Shown one piece after another: positions 1 to 8,500 of a DNA stretch of 64,000 bases. The DNA is from Marinobacter sp. (GTDB lineage: Bacteria; Pseudomonadota; Gammaproteobacteria; Pseudomonadales; Oleiphilaceae): positions 1 to 64,000 of the forward strand of contig NZ_JACUUB010000006.1 of assembly GCF_014859525.1 (NCBI RefSeq), written 5' to 3'. A program made the position numbers and the translations under genes. Numbering within the stretch: position 1 is the first letter of the stretch; every line of letters begins with the position of its first letter. The notes beneath the pieces are model-generated. The model was not told the origin of the DNA and made no database searches. It saw only the letters and a list, made by a program, of their open reading frames with translations.

Positions 1-24
1 TGTTGGGATATTTATGTAAAAATG

Positions 25-43
25 GTGTTATGCTTCATAACAC
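25..43. repeat. Perfect inverted repeat GTGTTATG-CTT-CATAACAC upstream of pilZ
   Basis: Read directly from the sequence; ends 23 bp before the ATG. Confidence 0.8.
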
Positions 44-66
44 TATAAAAACAGGATCGTTGGGAT

Positions 67-345
67 ATGGCAGACGACGATCGCAGAGAGCACATGCGCA
101 CGGCCTTAACTGCGAAAGTAAAAGTGGTCCACGAACGAATTGGGGAGTTTGTATTCTCCACTCGGGACATCTCAGATGGAGGTGTTTTCATCGTGATCAA
201 TGATGAGGCCTTTACACCGGAACTGGGTGATAATGTGACTGTTCAGGTGCAGGGTTTGCCTATGCCGGCACCGGTGTTGGATATGATCGTTGTGCGTAAA
301 ACGGTGGATGGGTTTGGTTTGCAGTTTGAGCGGAATGAAGAGTAA
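67..345 (+). CDS. PilZ domain protein (c-di-GMP binding)
   Basis: RREHMR (RxxxR) followed by DISDGG (DxSxxG) in a 92-aa ORF, the PilZ signature. Confidence 0.85.
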   Translation: MADDDRREHMRTALTAKVKVVHERIGEFVFSTRDISDGGVFIVINDEAFTPELGDNVTVQVQGLPMPAPVLDMIVVRKTVDGFGLQFERNEE

Positions 346-363
346 TCCGTGAAAAGTTCCCCT

Positions 364-379
364 TGGCACGCTCGGTGCA
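364..379 (+). promoter_or_regulatory. Candidate sigma-54 promoter tggcacgctcggtgca
   Basis: Matches TGGCACG-N4-TTGCW except one base; GG/GC spacing correct. Confidence 0.45.
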
Positions 380-597
380 AGCCTGCCCTCGTTTAATGGG
401 AGTGAGTGCAAAGAAGGCTGACCGGTCTGGCATTTGCTCTGTGATGGCAATCACACTGCTACATTCCGTTGCGCTTTGAAATTATAAGTTACCTTGTGTT
501 TCGGTTTGGTGACGTTTGACTACCAAAACGTAATGGAGTCTTGTCGCCACAGTGGCAAACTGTCAGTTATCAAAAATTCTGTTTACTGAGGTGTGTG

Positions 598-1905
598 GTG
601 GGCGTCCAGCAGAAGAAAGTTGCGGTACATGATCTGGAAGTCGGCATGTTTGTGTCAGACCTCGACAGGCCGTGGCACCAGACCCCTTTCCCGATTCAGG
701 GTTTCTATATTCGGTCCCAAAGCGATGTGCATGCTCTGGTCTCTCACTGTAAGTGGGTGATGGTGGATGTTGCCGAGCGTCGAACCTCAGCGCCAAAGGA
801 TAAAGAGGCCGGTCAAGCGTTCCGTCGCACGGCGCGAAACCGGGGCAATGGGCGTGAAGAGTTGCAATTGCCGGCCCTGAGTATCCGTGAACCCGTTGCC
901 TACACGTTGAGCGCTCCGCTCAAAAAAGAAATCAAATCTTCTCGCCGCTTGCTGGATGATGCCGAAGTGGCTCTGGAGCAGATGTTTGCCTCGTTGCAGA
1001 CCGGGCAGCTACCTGATCTGCGGCCTGCGGCGGACGTTGCCCGCAAGATGGTGGCGAGTGTGATTCGGCAGCCGAACGCATTACTGTGGCTGAGCCGAAC
1101 CCGGCAGTACGATGATTTTGTTTACCGGCATGCGCTCAACACCGCTGTGTGGGCCCTGGTGTGCGGCCGCCAGCTCGGGTTAAATGAGGATTTGTTGGGT
1201 CATCTTGGCGTCGGTTGCCTTTTATCTCAGGTAGGTAAGACCGCGCTGCCTAAAGATTTGCTGGTACGTGAGCATCAACTGAATCCGGAAGAATACGCTG
1301 TCTATCGCAGCTATGTGGTGAAGGGTACCGAGATGCTCGAGCATACCGGGCTGTCCCGGGCGGTAATGAACGTCGTGCAGGGGCATCGCGAGCGGCACAA
1401 TGGCTCTGGCTTCCCGCAAGGGTTGCGCGGTGATCGAATCGCTCTGCTTGCCAAGGTGGCGGGGATTGCTGAATTTTTTGAATCCATGACGGCACCCCGT
1501 GATGGACAAGATCCGATGACACCGGCCAAAGCGGTGGCGTTGCTCTACGACATGCGCAACATCGAATTTCAGGAGGATCTGGTTGAAGCCTTTATCCAGG
1601 CCATTGGCGTCTATCCCACCGGTTCTTTGGTTGAATTGTCAGATGGTCGGAGAGGTGTTGTGGTGTCGCATTCGCCGGAGCGGCGGCTATGGCCGAAGGT
1701 GATGGTGCTGCAAGGGCGTGATCGGCAGCCTTTGAAGTCCGCTAAAGTTATTGATTTGGCAAAGCATAACGAATCCTGCCCGGCATCTGAAGCCCTCACG
1801 GTAAGCGATTGCCTGCCTCATGGCACAGAGGGGTTGGACCCTTCTGGCTATGATGTTACCGGTGCAGAGGCCAGGTGGTCGTTAAGCAATCTGATCACTC
1901 GATAA
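598..1905 (+). CDS. HD-GYP-like protein with N-terminal DUF3391-type region; HD dyad degenerate
   Basis: N-terminus VQQKKVAVHDLEVGMFVSDLDRPW; GYP-like region HRERHNGSGFPQGL; GTG start chosen from GAGG spacing. Confidence 0.8.
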   Translation: MGVQQKKVAVHDLEVGMFVSDLDRPWHQTPFPIQGFYIRSQSDVHALVSHCKWVMVDVAERRTSAPKDKEAGQAFRRTARNRGNGREELQLPALSIREPVAYTLSAPLKKEIKSSRRLLDDAEVALEQMFASLQTGQLPDLRPAADVARKMVASVIRQPNALLWLSRTRQYDDFVYRHALNTAVWALVCGRQLGLNEDLLGHLGVGCLLSQVGKTALPKDLLVREHQLNPEEYAVYRSYVVKGTEMLEHTGLSRAVMNVVQGHRERHNGSGFPQGLRGDRIALLAKVAGIAEFFESMTAPRDGQDPMTPAKAVALLYDMRNIEFQEDLVEAFIQAIGVYPTGSLVELSDGRRGVVVSHSPERRLWPKVMVLQGRDRQPLKSAKVIDLAKHNESCPASEALTVSDCLPHGTEGLDPSGYDVTGAEARWSLSNLITR

Positions 1906-2284
1906 TGATGGGTATCTGTTTTCGTACCCAACCATACGTATTGGCGGGGCGGAAATTGATCAATAACTCCGATTCTCCCCCTGCTGACCTCGCTACAAAA
2001 TAATCCATATCGGCGTCTTGCCAGCTCCACCAATGCACGACCACGTCCTGTGGCCGTTTGCTGACTGCCTCCAGTTGCCCAAGGTGCGGATTGCCGCCGA
2101 TTTTGCGTATTTAGACGGTTTTTATGTTGGTGTCAGCGGCTGAATGACTGGCCTTGTGGTCTGCCAGATAATAGCGGCGCCCCATTTCCCGGCTGGTGGG
2201 GCAGGTCATGCGGGCCTTGAAATGTTTCACATCCGCCACAATCACATAGCAATCTAACGTCTGCCGCAGTGGCGGGGATTTCAT
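1895..2284 (-). pseudogene. Remnant ORF of 130 codons with one in-frame TAA (codon 58); family unknown
   Basis: Hand translation: MKSPPLRQTLDCYVIVADVKHFKARMTCPTSREMGRRYYLADHKASHSAADTNIKTV*IRKIGGNPHLGQLEAVSKRPQDVVVHWWSWQDADMDYFVARSAGGESELLINFRPANTYGWVRKQIPIIIE*. Confidence 0.55.
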
Positions 2285-2301
2285 CAATTTACGGTTTGGT
2301 T

Positions 2302-3252
2302 ATGACCTACGCATTGGAAATAGAAGGCCTGGTCAAAAGCTACGCTGATGGCTTTCAGGCTTTGAAGGGTATTGATCTGCAGGTTCGTGAGGGCGACTTT
2401 TTTGCCTTGTTAGGCCCCAATGGTGCAGGTAAGTCCACCACCCTTGGTATTGTGTCGTCGCTGGTAAACAAGTCCGGTGGCCAGGTGCGGGTGTTCGGGC
2501 ATGACATCGATACTGAATTGTCCAGCGCCAAGGTCAATCTGGGCGTGGTGCCACAAGAGTTTAATTTCAATCAGTTTGAAAAAGTCATGGATATTGTGAC
2601 CACTCAGGCGGGTTACTACGGCATTCCGCTCAAGCAAGCCCGAATTTCGGCAGAGAAATACCTGAAGAAGCTAGGGTTGTGGGACAAGCGTGACACTCCC
2701 TCCCGAATGCTGTCCGGAGGCATGAAGCGTCGGTTGATGATCGCCAGGGCATTGGTGCATGAGCCCCGGTTGTTGATACTCGACGAGCCGACGGCGGGTG
2801 TGGATATCGAGCTTCGTCGGTCAATGTGGCAGTTTCTTGAAGAGATGAACCGACAGGGCACCACGATCATACTGACCACGCATTACCTGGAAGAAGCCGA
2901 GGCACTCTGTAAACACATTGCCATCATCGATCACGGTGAGATTATCCGGCACACCAGTAAGCGGGAACTTCTGCAGCAGCTGAGTGTTGAGACCTTTGTG
3001 CTCGATACCGAGCAGTCACTCGACCAACCCCCCGTGCTTGATGGATTTCATTGTTCTATCAATGACGACGGTGCCCTTGAGGCTGATGTGGCCAAAGGCC
3101 AGGGCTTGAATGCATTGTTTGTTGAGCTGGAGAATAAAGGGATCAAGGTAATGAGTATGCGGACCAAGGCCAACCGTCTCGAAGAGCTGTTTGTGCGTAT
3201 GGTTGAGGACAATGCCCGTGGCGAAGCCGGGCAAGGGAAGGTGACCGCATGA
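2302..3252 (+). CDS. ABC transporter ATP-binding protein (YadG-like)
   Basis: Walker A GPNGAGKST, signature LSGGMKRRL, Walker B LLILDEPTAGVD; start at MTYALEIEGLVK. Confidence 0.9.
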   Translation: MTYALEIEGLVKSYADGFQALKGIDLQVREGDFFALLGPNGAGKSTTLGIVSSLVNKSGGQVRVFGHDIDTELSSAKVNLGVVPQEFNFNQFEKVMDIVTTQAGYYGIPLKQARISAEKYLKKLGLWDKRDTPSRMLSGGMKRRLMIARALVHEPRLLILDEPTAGVDIELRRSMWQFLEEMNRQGTTIILTTHYLEEAEALCKHIAIIDHGEIIRHTSKRELLQQLSVETFVLDTEQSLDQPPVLDGFHCSINDDGALEADVAKGQGLNALFVELENKGIKVMSMRTKANRLEELFVRMVEDNARGEAGQGKVTA

Positions 3253-4022
3253 CGGCTCAGGCTCTGTGGACAGCGTTCTGCACCATTGTACTTCGTGAGA
3301 TTCGCCGCTTTACCCGCATCTGGCCTCAGACGTTGTTGCCGCCAGCCGTTACTATGACGCTGTATTTCATCATTTTTGGCAACCTGATCGGGTCTCGCAT
3401 CGGTGAGATGGGCGGGTTCGATTATATGCAGTTTATCGTGCCGGGGCTGATCATGATGGCGGTGATTACCAGCTCCTACGCGAATGTGGTGTCATCGTTT
3501 TTCTCAATGAAATTCCAGCGCAGTATTGAAGAGTTGCTGGTTTCACCGGTACCCAACTGGACCATTTTAGCGGGCTATGTGGCCGGTGGAATGGCGAGGG
3601 GGCTAGGCATCGGCCTGATCGTCACGCTGTTGTCGCTGGCGTTTACCCGGTTGGCAATTCATAACTTGCCGATGGTGGTGCTTACGGTGTTCCTGACCTC
3701 TGCGTTGTTCTCTTTGGGAGGCTTTATCAATGCCATGCTCGCGACCAAGTTTGATGATATTTCCATTGTGCCCACTTTCGTGCTGACGCCGCTCACCTAT
3801 CTGGGCGGCGTTTTCTACAGCATCGATATGCTGCCATCGTTCTGGCAGGGTGTCTCAATGATCAACCCGATTCTGTATATGGTGAACGGGTTCCGTTACG
3901 GCATACTGGGTGTATCAGACGTTAATCCGTTTGTCTCTCTTGGTATGATTCTGTTCTTCATTGTCCTTTTGGCGGCGATTGCCTTGCGTATGCTGTCCCG
4001 AGGCAAGGGTATTCGTCACTGA
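3249..4022 (+). CDS. ABC-2 type transporter permease (YadH-like)
   Basis: Overlaps the ATPase stop; hydrophobic ABC-2 permease sequence. Confidence 0.9.
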   Translation: MTAQALWTAFCTIVLREIRRFTRIWPQTLLPPAVTMTLYFIIFGNLIGSRIGEMGGFDYMQFIVPGLIMMAVITSSYANVVSSFFSMKFQRSIEELLVSPVPNWTILAGYVAGGMARGLGIGLIVTLLSLAFTRLAIHNLPMVVLTVFLTSALFSLGGFINAMLATKFDDISIVPTFVLTPLTYLGGVFYSIDMLPSFWQGVSMINPILYMVNGFRYGILGVSDVNPFVSLGMILFFIVLLAAIALRMLSRGKGIRH

Positions 4023-4040
4023 TCGGTTTCAGGAATCACT

Positions 4041-4859
4041 ATGGCTTTGCATAATGCTCCGCTGGGCAAGTCCAGCGACTACCCGGATCAGTACGATCCC
4101 GCGTTATTGTTCCCTGTGGCCCGTGAGGAGAATCGGCGTCGCATTGGTCTTGAGGATGGTCGCTGGCCCTGGTTTGGCGAGGACCTCTGGCAAGCTTGGG
4201 AGATTTCCTGGCTGCGGCCTGGTGGCGTGCCTGCCGTTGCCTGGGGCGAGATCCGGTTTCCGGCGGCGTCGCCCTCCATTATTGAAAGCAAGTCGTTGAA
4301 GCTGTACCTGAATTCACTGAACCAGGCCGTGTTTTCGTCTGCCGACCAGGTGGCAGAGACGATTACAGCCGACCTGTCGAGTGCTTGCGGGGCTGCGGTG
4401 CACGTGCACCTGTTGAGTGTGGATGAGTCTGCTCCGGCCGAAGGACGGCCAGCGGGTTATGAGTTGATTGACGATGAGCTGCTTGAGAGCGTGGTCTACG
4501 ACTACTCGGCCGATTCATTGGTGGCCGGAACAGAAAATGTGTCAGAGCAGCTGTGTTCACATCTTTTGAAAAGCAATTGTCCGGTGACCGGTCAGCCGGA
4601 TTGGGCCAGTGTGTTGATCCGTTATTCCGGGCCGAAGATTGATCGTGCAGGATTGCTGCGCTACATCGTCAGCTTTCGACAGAAGCAGGACTTTCATGAG
4701 CACTGTGTGGAAACACTGTTTACTGATCTGATGGCGCGGTGTCAGCCCAAAGAGTTGATGGTCTGCGCCCGGTACACCCGACGCGGTGGGCTGGATATCA
4801 ACCCGGTACGAAGCACCAGCCCCACGGATAACGCGGGGCCAAGGTTGGTCAGGCAGTAA
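4041..4859 (+). CDS. queF: NADPH-dependent 7-cyano-7-deazaguanine reductase
   Basis: Long-form QueF: MALHNAPLGKSSDYPDQYDPALLFPVAREENRR, ESKSLKLYLNSLNQ. Confidence 0.95.
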   Translation: MALHNAPLGKSSDYPDQYDPALLFPVAREENRRRIGLEDGRWPWFGEDLWQAWEISWLRPGGVPAVAWGEIRFPAASPSIIESKSLKLYLNSLNQAVFSSADQVAETITADLSSACGAAVHVHLLSVDESAPAEGRPAGYELIDDELLESVVYDYSADSLVAGTENVSEQLCSHLLKSNCPVTGQPDWASVLIRYSGPKIDRAGLLRYIVSFRQKQDFHEHCVETLFTDLMARCQPKELMVCARYTRRGGLDINPVRSTSPTDNAGPRLVRQ

Positions 4860-4889
4860 TAACAGGGGCAGGAAGCCCTGGTGGGTGTT

Positions 4890-6317
4890 TTATTCCTGGC
4901 GCAGTCGATCGGCTGCGTCTTCCAGGGCGGCGAGAACCTCTTTGCGCTCCCGTTCGGTGATCTTGTCCGAATCCAGGTACATGGCAAAGCCGCTGTGCTC
5001 ATGTTCGAGAAAGCTACGGTTTGGTCCCATGTCACGGCGGAAGTCGACAACTTCGTAGATGGCAACCGGTTTGCCGAAACCTTTCACCGTAATTTCACCT
5101 TTGTCCCGGCACATAATGCGGTCTTTGATCAGCGAGAAGGTTTCATAGGACACCAGAATTTCCCCGGCTTCGGCTAACGATTCCAGTCGGCTGGCCAGGT
5201 TCACTTCTTTTCCGATGATGGTGTAATCCATGCGGTTTTCGGCACCAAAGTTACCCACCGTGGTGTAGCCGGTACTGATACCCATGCGGATCTGAAGGGG
5301 CGTTTTAATGCCTTGGCTGCGCCATTTTTGGCGCATGATTTTCATGTGCTTGCGCATGTCGATGGCCATAGACACGCAGGCGAAGGCATCTTCCCGCTGT
5401 CCGCGACTGGTGGGGTCGCCAAAGAAAACCATGATGGAGTCACCCACAAACTTGTCGATGGTGCCTCCGTATCGAAGGGCCACTTCTGACATTTCGTTGA
5501 AGTAGTGGTTGAGCAGTTCTGTGAGAGCCTCTGGCTCCATTTCTTCAGACAGCTCGGTAAAGCCTTTAATGTCAGAGAAGAATACCGCGAGCTTTTTGCG
5601 CTGGGTTTCCAGCCTGACATCTCGTTCGCCGGTAAAGATGGATTGCCAGACCTGAGGAGAAAGGTACTTGGAGAGCTTGTGGGATAAGGCAATGGACTGT
5701 TCGCGCTGATTTTGAATCTGGGTTTTGGCCAGCAGCAGCGTGCGAGCCTGCTGATGTGAATAATAGGCCGTGACGCAAATGTAGGCGCCGGTTGAGGCGA
5801 TTGCCATGATGCTGGTCAGCAACGGTGTTTGCAGGCTATCCGCAATGCCGAGAAACGCCGCAGAGGCAGTGAGTGCGGCAAACATCAGAGCTGTACCAAG
5901 CAGCCACTGCCGGATTCCGCCGACAATAAGGCAGCTGAACATCAGCATCAGGACCACCGATACCGAGGGAATGGCGACAAGGCCGATCAGACCAATAAAT
6001 GCTCCGCCGATAACGCAGTCAAAAAATAATATTTTTTGACGAATACGAGGCGATCTGCGCAGAACCGTGCGCCGGCTAAGCAGATGAACAAGGTGAGGCC
6101 AGGTCAGGGCACCGGCGACAACCCAAAGCAGGCTCGACTGGAAAATACCCTGAATAACGCCCGTAACAATAATCGCTGCCGTTGCCGTGTAGGCAATAAT
6201 GCGACCGTTGTAGTCCGGCATCGGAGGAATAGCCACGGTGGAGTCTTGGATATCGCCGTGGTTCAGCTTACCCGTGCTGCTGGCAACATTGCGCAGGTCG
6301 GCCGGTGTGCTCATCAT
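4890..6317 (-). CDS. Membrane-anchored class III adenylate/guanylate cyclase
   Basis: FFSDIKGFTELSEEMEPEALTELLNHYFNEMS and FVGDSIMVFFGDP catalytic motifs; N-terminal transmembrane segments. Confidence 0.9.
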   Translation of the reverse strand: MMSTPADLRNVASSTGKLNHGDIQDSTVAIPPMPDYNGRIIAYTATAAIIVTGVIQGIFQSSLLWVVAGALTWPHLVHLLSRRTVLRRSPRIRQKILFFDCVIGGAFIGLIGLVAIPSVSVVLMLMFSCLIVGGIRQWLLGTALMFAALTASAAFLGIADSLQTPLLTSIMAIASTGAYICVTAYYSHQQARTLLLAKTQIQNQREQSIALSHKLSKYLSPQVWQSIFTGERDVRLETQRKKLAVFFSDIKGFTELSEEMEPEALTELLNHYFNEMSEVALRYGGTIDKFVGDSIMVFFGDPTSRGQREDAFACVSMAIDMRKHMKIMRQKWRSQGIKTPLQIRMGISTGYTTVGNFGAENRMDYTIIGKEVNLASRLESLAEAGEILVSYETFSLIKDRIMCRDKGEITVKGFGKPVAIYEVVDFRRDMGPNRSFLEHEHSGFAMYLDSDKITERERKEVLAALEDAADRLRQE

Positions 6318-6318
6318 G

Positions 6319-6630
6319 TCAAAACCGGATCCTTCCGGTCAGCATGTCGCGGAACATCACCCAGTCGCCCAAAAGGCTATAAAAGGGATGTTTAAACGTG
6401 GCCGGACGATTTTTCTCAAATTTGAAGTGGCCGACCCAGGCAAAACCATACCCAATGAAAGGTAATGCCAACAGCCAAATCAGCGCCCCGCTGATCAGGG
6501 ACCAAGCCGCGACGATGAGGACAAGCAGACTACCAATGAAGTGAAGGCGCCGACACATGACGTCGCTGTGCTCTTCGAGGTAGTAGGGGTAGAATTCTTG
6601 AAAGTTGCGAAAAGTTTGTTGGTCACTCAT
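6319..6630 (-). CDS. DUF962 / Mpo1-like protein
   Basis: FYPYYLEEHSDVMCRRLHFIGSLL motif, 103 aa. Confidence 0.85.
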   Translation of the reverse strand: MSDQQTFRNFQEFYPYYLEEHSDVMCRRLHFIGSLLVLIVAAWSLISGALIWLLALPFIGYGFAWVGHFKFEKNRPATFKHPFYSLLGDWVMFRDMLTGRIRF

Positions 6631-6787
6631 TGTAGGCAGCCGAATTCTTTATAATTGTGGGTCGCGCTCTATCTAATAGTAGGCGCGTATACGACCAAAG
6701 ATTAACAGTATTACGTACAACCCACAATTCACTAAGGTGCCTTTGCCCTCGGCGCAACCTGGTCCGCCATTCTGTCGGAGAGCCTGT

Positions 6788-7363
6788 ATGTCAACAGTTA
6801 CCCGTTTTTTACTGGATAAAACCTCCGAGCCCCGGTTACAAGCGCCAGCCCCGGCCCAGGATATCGTGGATACGGCGTTTCAATGTGCTGCGCGGGCACC
6901 CGATCACGCGTTGCTTCGGCCCTGGCGCTATCTGGTCATTGAGGGTGATGCCCGCATCGCATTGGGTGAGCTGTTTGCCAGGGCGTGTCCGGATGGGGCC
7001 AGTGAAAAAGAAGTTGAGAAAGCCCAAAAGGCGCCGCTCAGAGCGCCGATGATCATTGTGGGTATAGCGTCGCCTCGCACGCACCCAAAAGTGCCGGACG
7101 TCGAACAGTTGATGTCTGCTGCGGCGGGAATGAGTTTTCTTTCGCTTGCACTGACCGATGCTGGCTACGGGGCTATGTGGCGCACAGGCGGCGTGGCATA
7201 CCACCCGATCGTTCACGAGGGCCTGGGGTTGCAATCCGGTGAGTCGGTGGTTGGATTTTTGTACACCGGTACGGTGGTAAGTGAAAAGCCATCGGTGCCT
7301 CGACCCGACACCCGGCAGTTTGTTGCGACCTGGTCTGGCCCGGGATGTTGCGAGGACTGGTAA
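6788..7363 (+). CDS. Nitroreductase family protein (YdjA-like)
   Basis: AARAPDHALLRPWRYLVIEGDAR and AAAGMSFLSLALTDAGYGAMWRTG. Confidence 0.88.
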   Translation: MSTVTRFLLDKTSEPRLQAPAPAQDIVDTAFQCAARAPDHALLRPWRYLVIEGDARIALGELFARACPDGASEKEVEKAQKAPLRAPMIIVGIASPRTHPKVPDVEQLMSAAAGMSFLSLALTDAGYGAMWRTGGVAYHPIVHEGLGLQSGESVVGFLYTGTVVSEKPSVPRPDTRQFVATWSGPGCCEDW

Positions 7364-7513
7364 CGGTCGGGTCTGTCTGCGCGGGGCAGCGGCAATGCCT
7401 TCAAACCCTTGAAGGAAGTTGATTGCCGCTCTTTGCCCCCTACACCGTTTATTGCCGCTCATATTCTGAACAACCTTTCCTGAACTCCCCGCCCTGCAAG
7501 GGCTTTGAAAAGC

Positions 7514-7529
7514 TGGCATTGCCTTTGCT
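7514..7529 (+). promoter_or_regulatory. Sigma-54 promoter tggcattgcctttgct upstream of flgB
   Basis: TGGCATT-N4-TTGCT with correct -24/-12 spacing, 73 bp before the flgB ATG. Confidence 0.7.
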
Positions 7530-7602
7530 TTACCTATGGAAGAGCGCAAAACCGGCAATTCGTTTGATAGAACGCAGCCGGTCCAGAATTCCGGAGGCAG
7601 TC

Positions 7603-8001
7603 ATGGCAATTTCATTCGATAAGGCATTGGGTATCCACGAGCATGCATTGCAGGCTCGGGTTCAGCGCGCTGAAGTGTTGGCGAACAACCTGGCAAATGC
7701 TGATACACCCGGCTTTAAGGCCCGAGACATTGATTTTCAGGCGATGATGCAAAAAGCACAGGCGTCCGTCAGCGGGATCGCGATGAGCAAAACTCATCAT
7801 GGCCACATGGACACTTCAAGCCCGGGCAGTGACGGTGAGCTACTGTATCGTACGCCGCACCAGCCGTCGCTGGACGGTAACACGGTTGATGCCCAGGAAG
7901 AGCAAAGTCGCTTTATGCGTAACGCGATGGATTACCAGGCCAGCTTCCAGTTTCTGAGCAGCAAATTTGCCGGACTGACCAAAGCCATTACGGGCGAGTA
8001 A
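7603..8001 (+). CDS. flgB: Flagellar basal-body rod protein FlgB
   Basis: MAISFDKALGIHEHALQARVQRAEVLANNLANADTPGFKARD; operon context. Confidence 0.95.
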   Translation: MAISFDKALGIHEHALQARVQRAEVLANNLANADTPGFKARDIDFQAMMQKAQASVSGIAMSKTHHGHMDTSSPGSDGELLYRTPHQPSLDGNTVDAQEEQSRFMRNAMDYQASFQFLSSKFAGLTKAITGE

Positions 8002-8033
8002 GTCGCAGCCACTCAAGATTTAAGGAGATTGCC

Positions 8034-8483
8034 ATGTCACTGGGCAACATTTTTGACATCGCCGGGTCCGGCATGACCGCACAGTCGCTGCGGCTCAATA
8101 CAACGGCGTCTAACATCGCGAACGCAGAAACCGCCAGCTCCAGCACAGACAATGCTTACCGTGCCCGTAAGCCTGTGTTTGCGGCCATTCAGCAAGCCAT
8201 GCTGAATCCGGACCAGCAGGGCTTTGGCTTTGCTTCAGATGACGGCCCGGGCGCCGGCGTGAGAGTAGAGGGCATTCTGGAAAGCGATGCCGAGCTGCAA
8301 ATGCGCTACGAGCCTAACCATCCTGCCGCTAACGAAGATGGCTACGTGTTCTACCCGAATGTGAATGTGGTGGAAGAAATGGCAGACATGATGTCGTCTT
8401 CGCGCAGTTTTCAGATGAATGTAGACGTCATGAACACCGCCAAGTCCATGATGCAGCGCATCCTGACACTGGGTCAGCAGTAA
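8034..8483 (+). CDS. flgC: Flagellar basal-body rod protein FlgC
   Basis: MSLGNIFDIAGSGMTAQSLRLNTTASNIANAETASSS. Confidence 0.97.
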   Translation: MSLGNIFDIAGSGMTAQSLRLNTTASNIANAETASSSTDNAYRARKPVFAAIQQAMLNPDQQGFGFASDDGPGAGVRVEGILESDAELQMRYEPNHPAANEDGYVFYPNVNVVEEMADMMSSSRSFQMNVDVMNTAKSMMQRILTLGQQ

Positions 8484-8500
8484 AACGTGAGGAGTAAGTC

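Noticed and set aside
6836-7558. 240-aa minus-strand ORF over the nitroreductase gene and flgB promoter
   Set aside because: Antisense to a recognisable nitroreductase and across the sigma-54 promoter; low-complexity Arg-rich translation.
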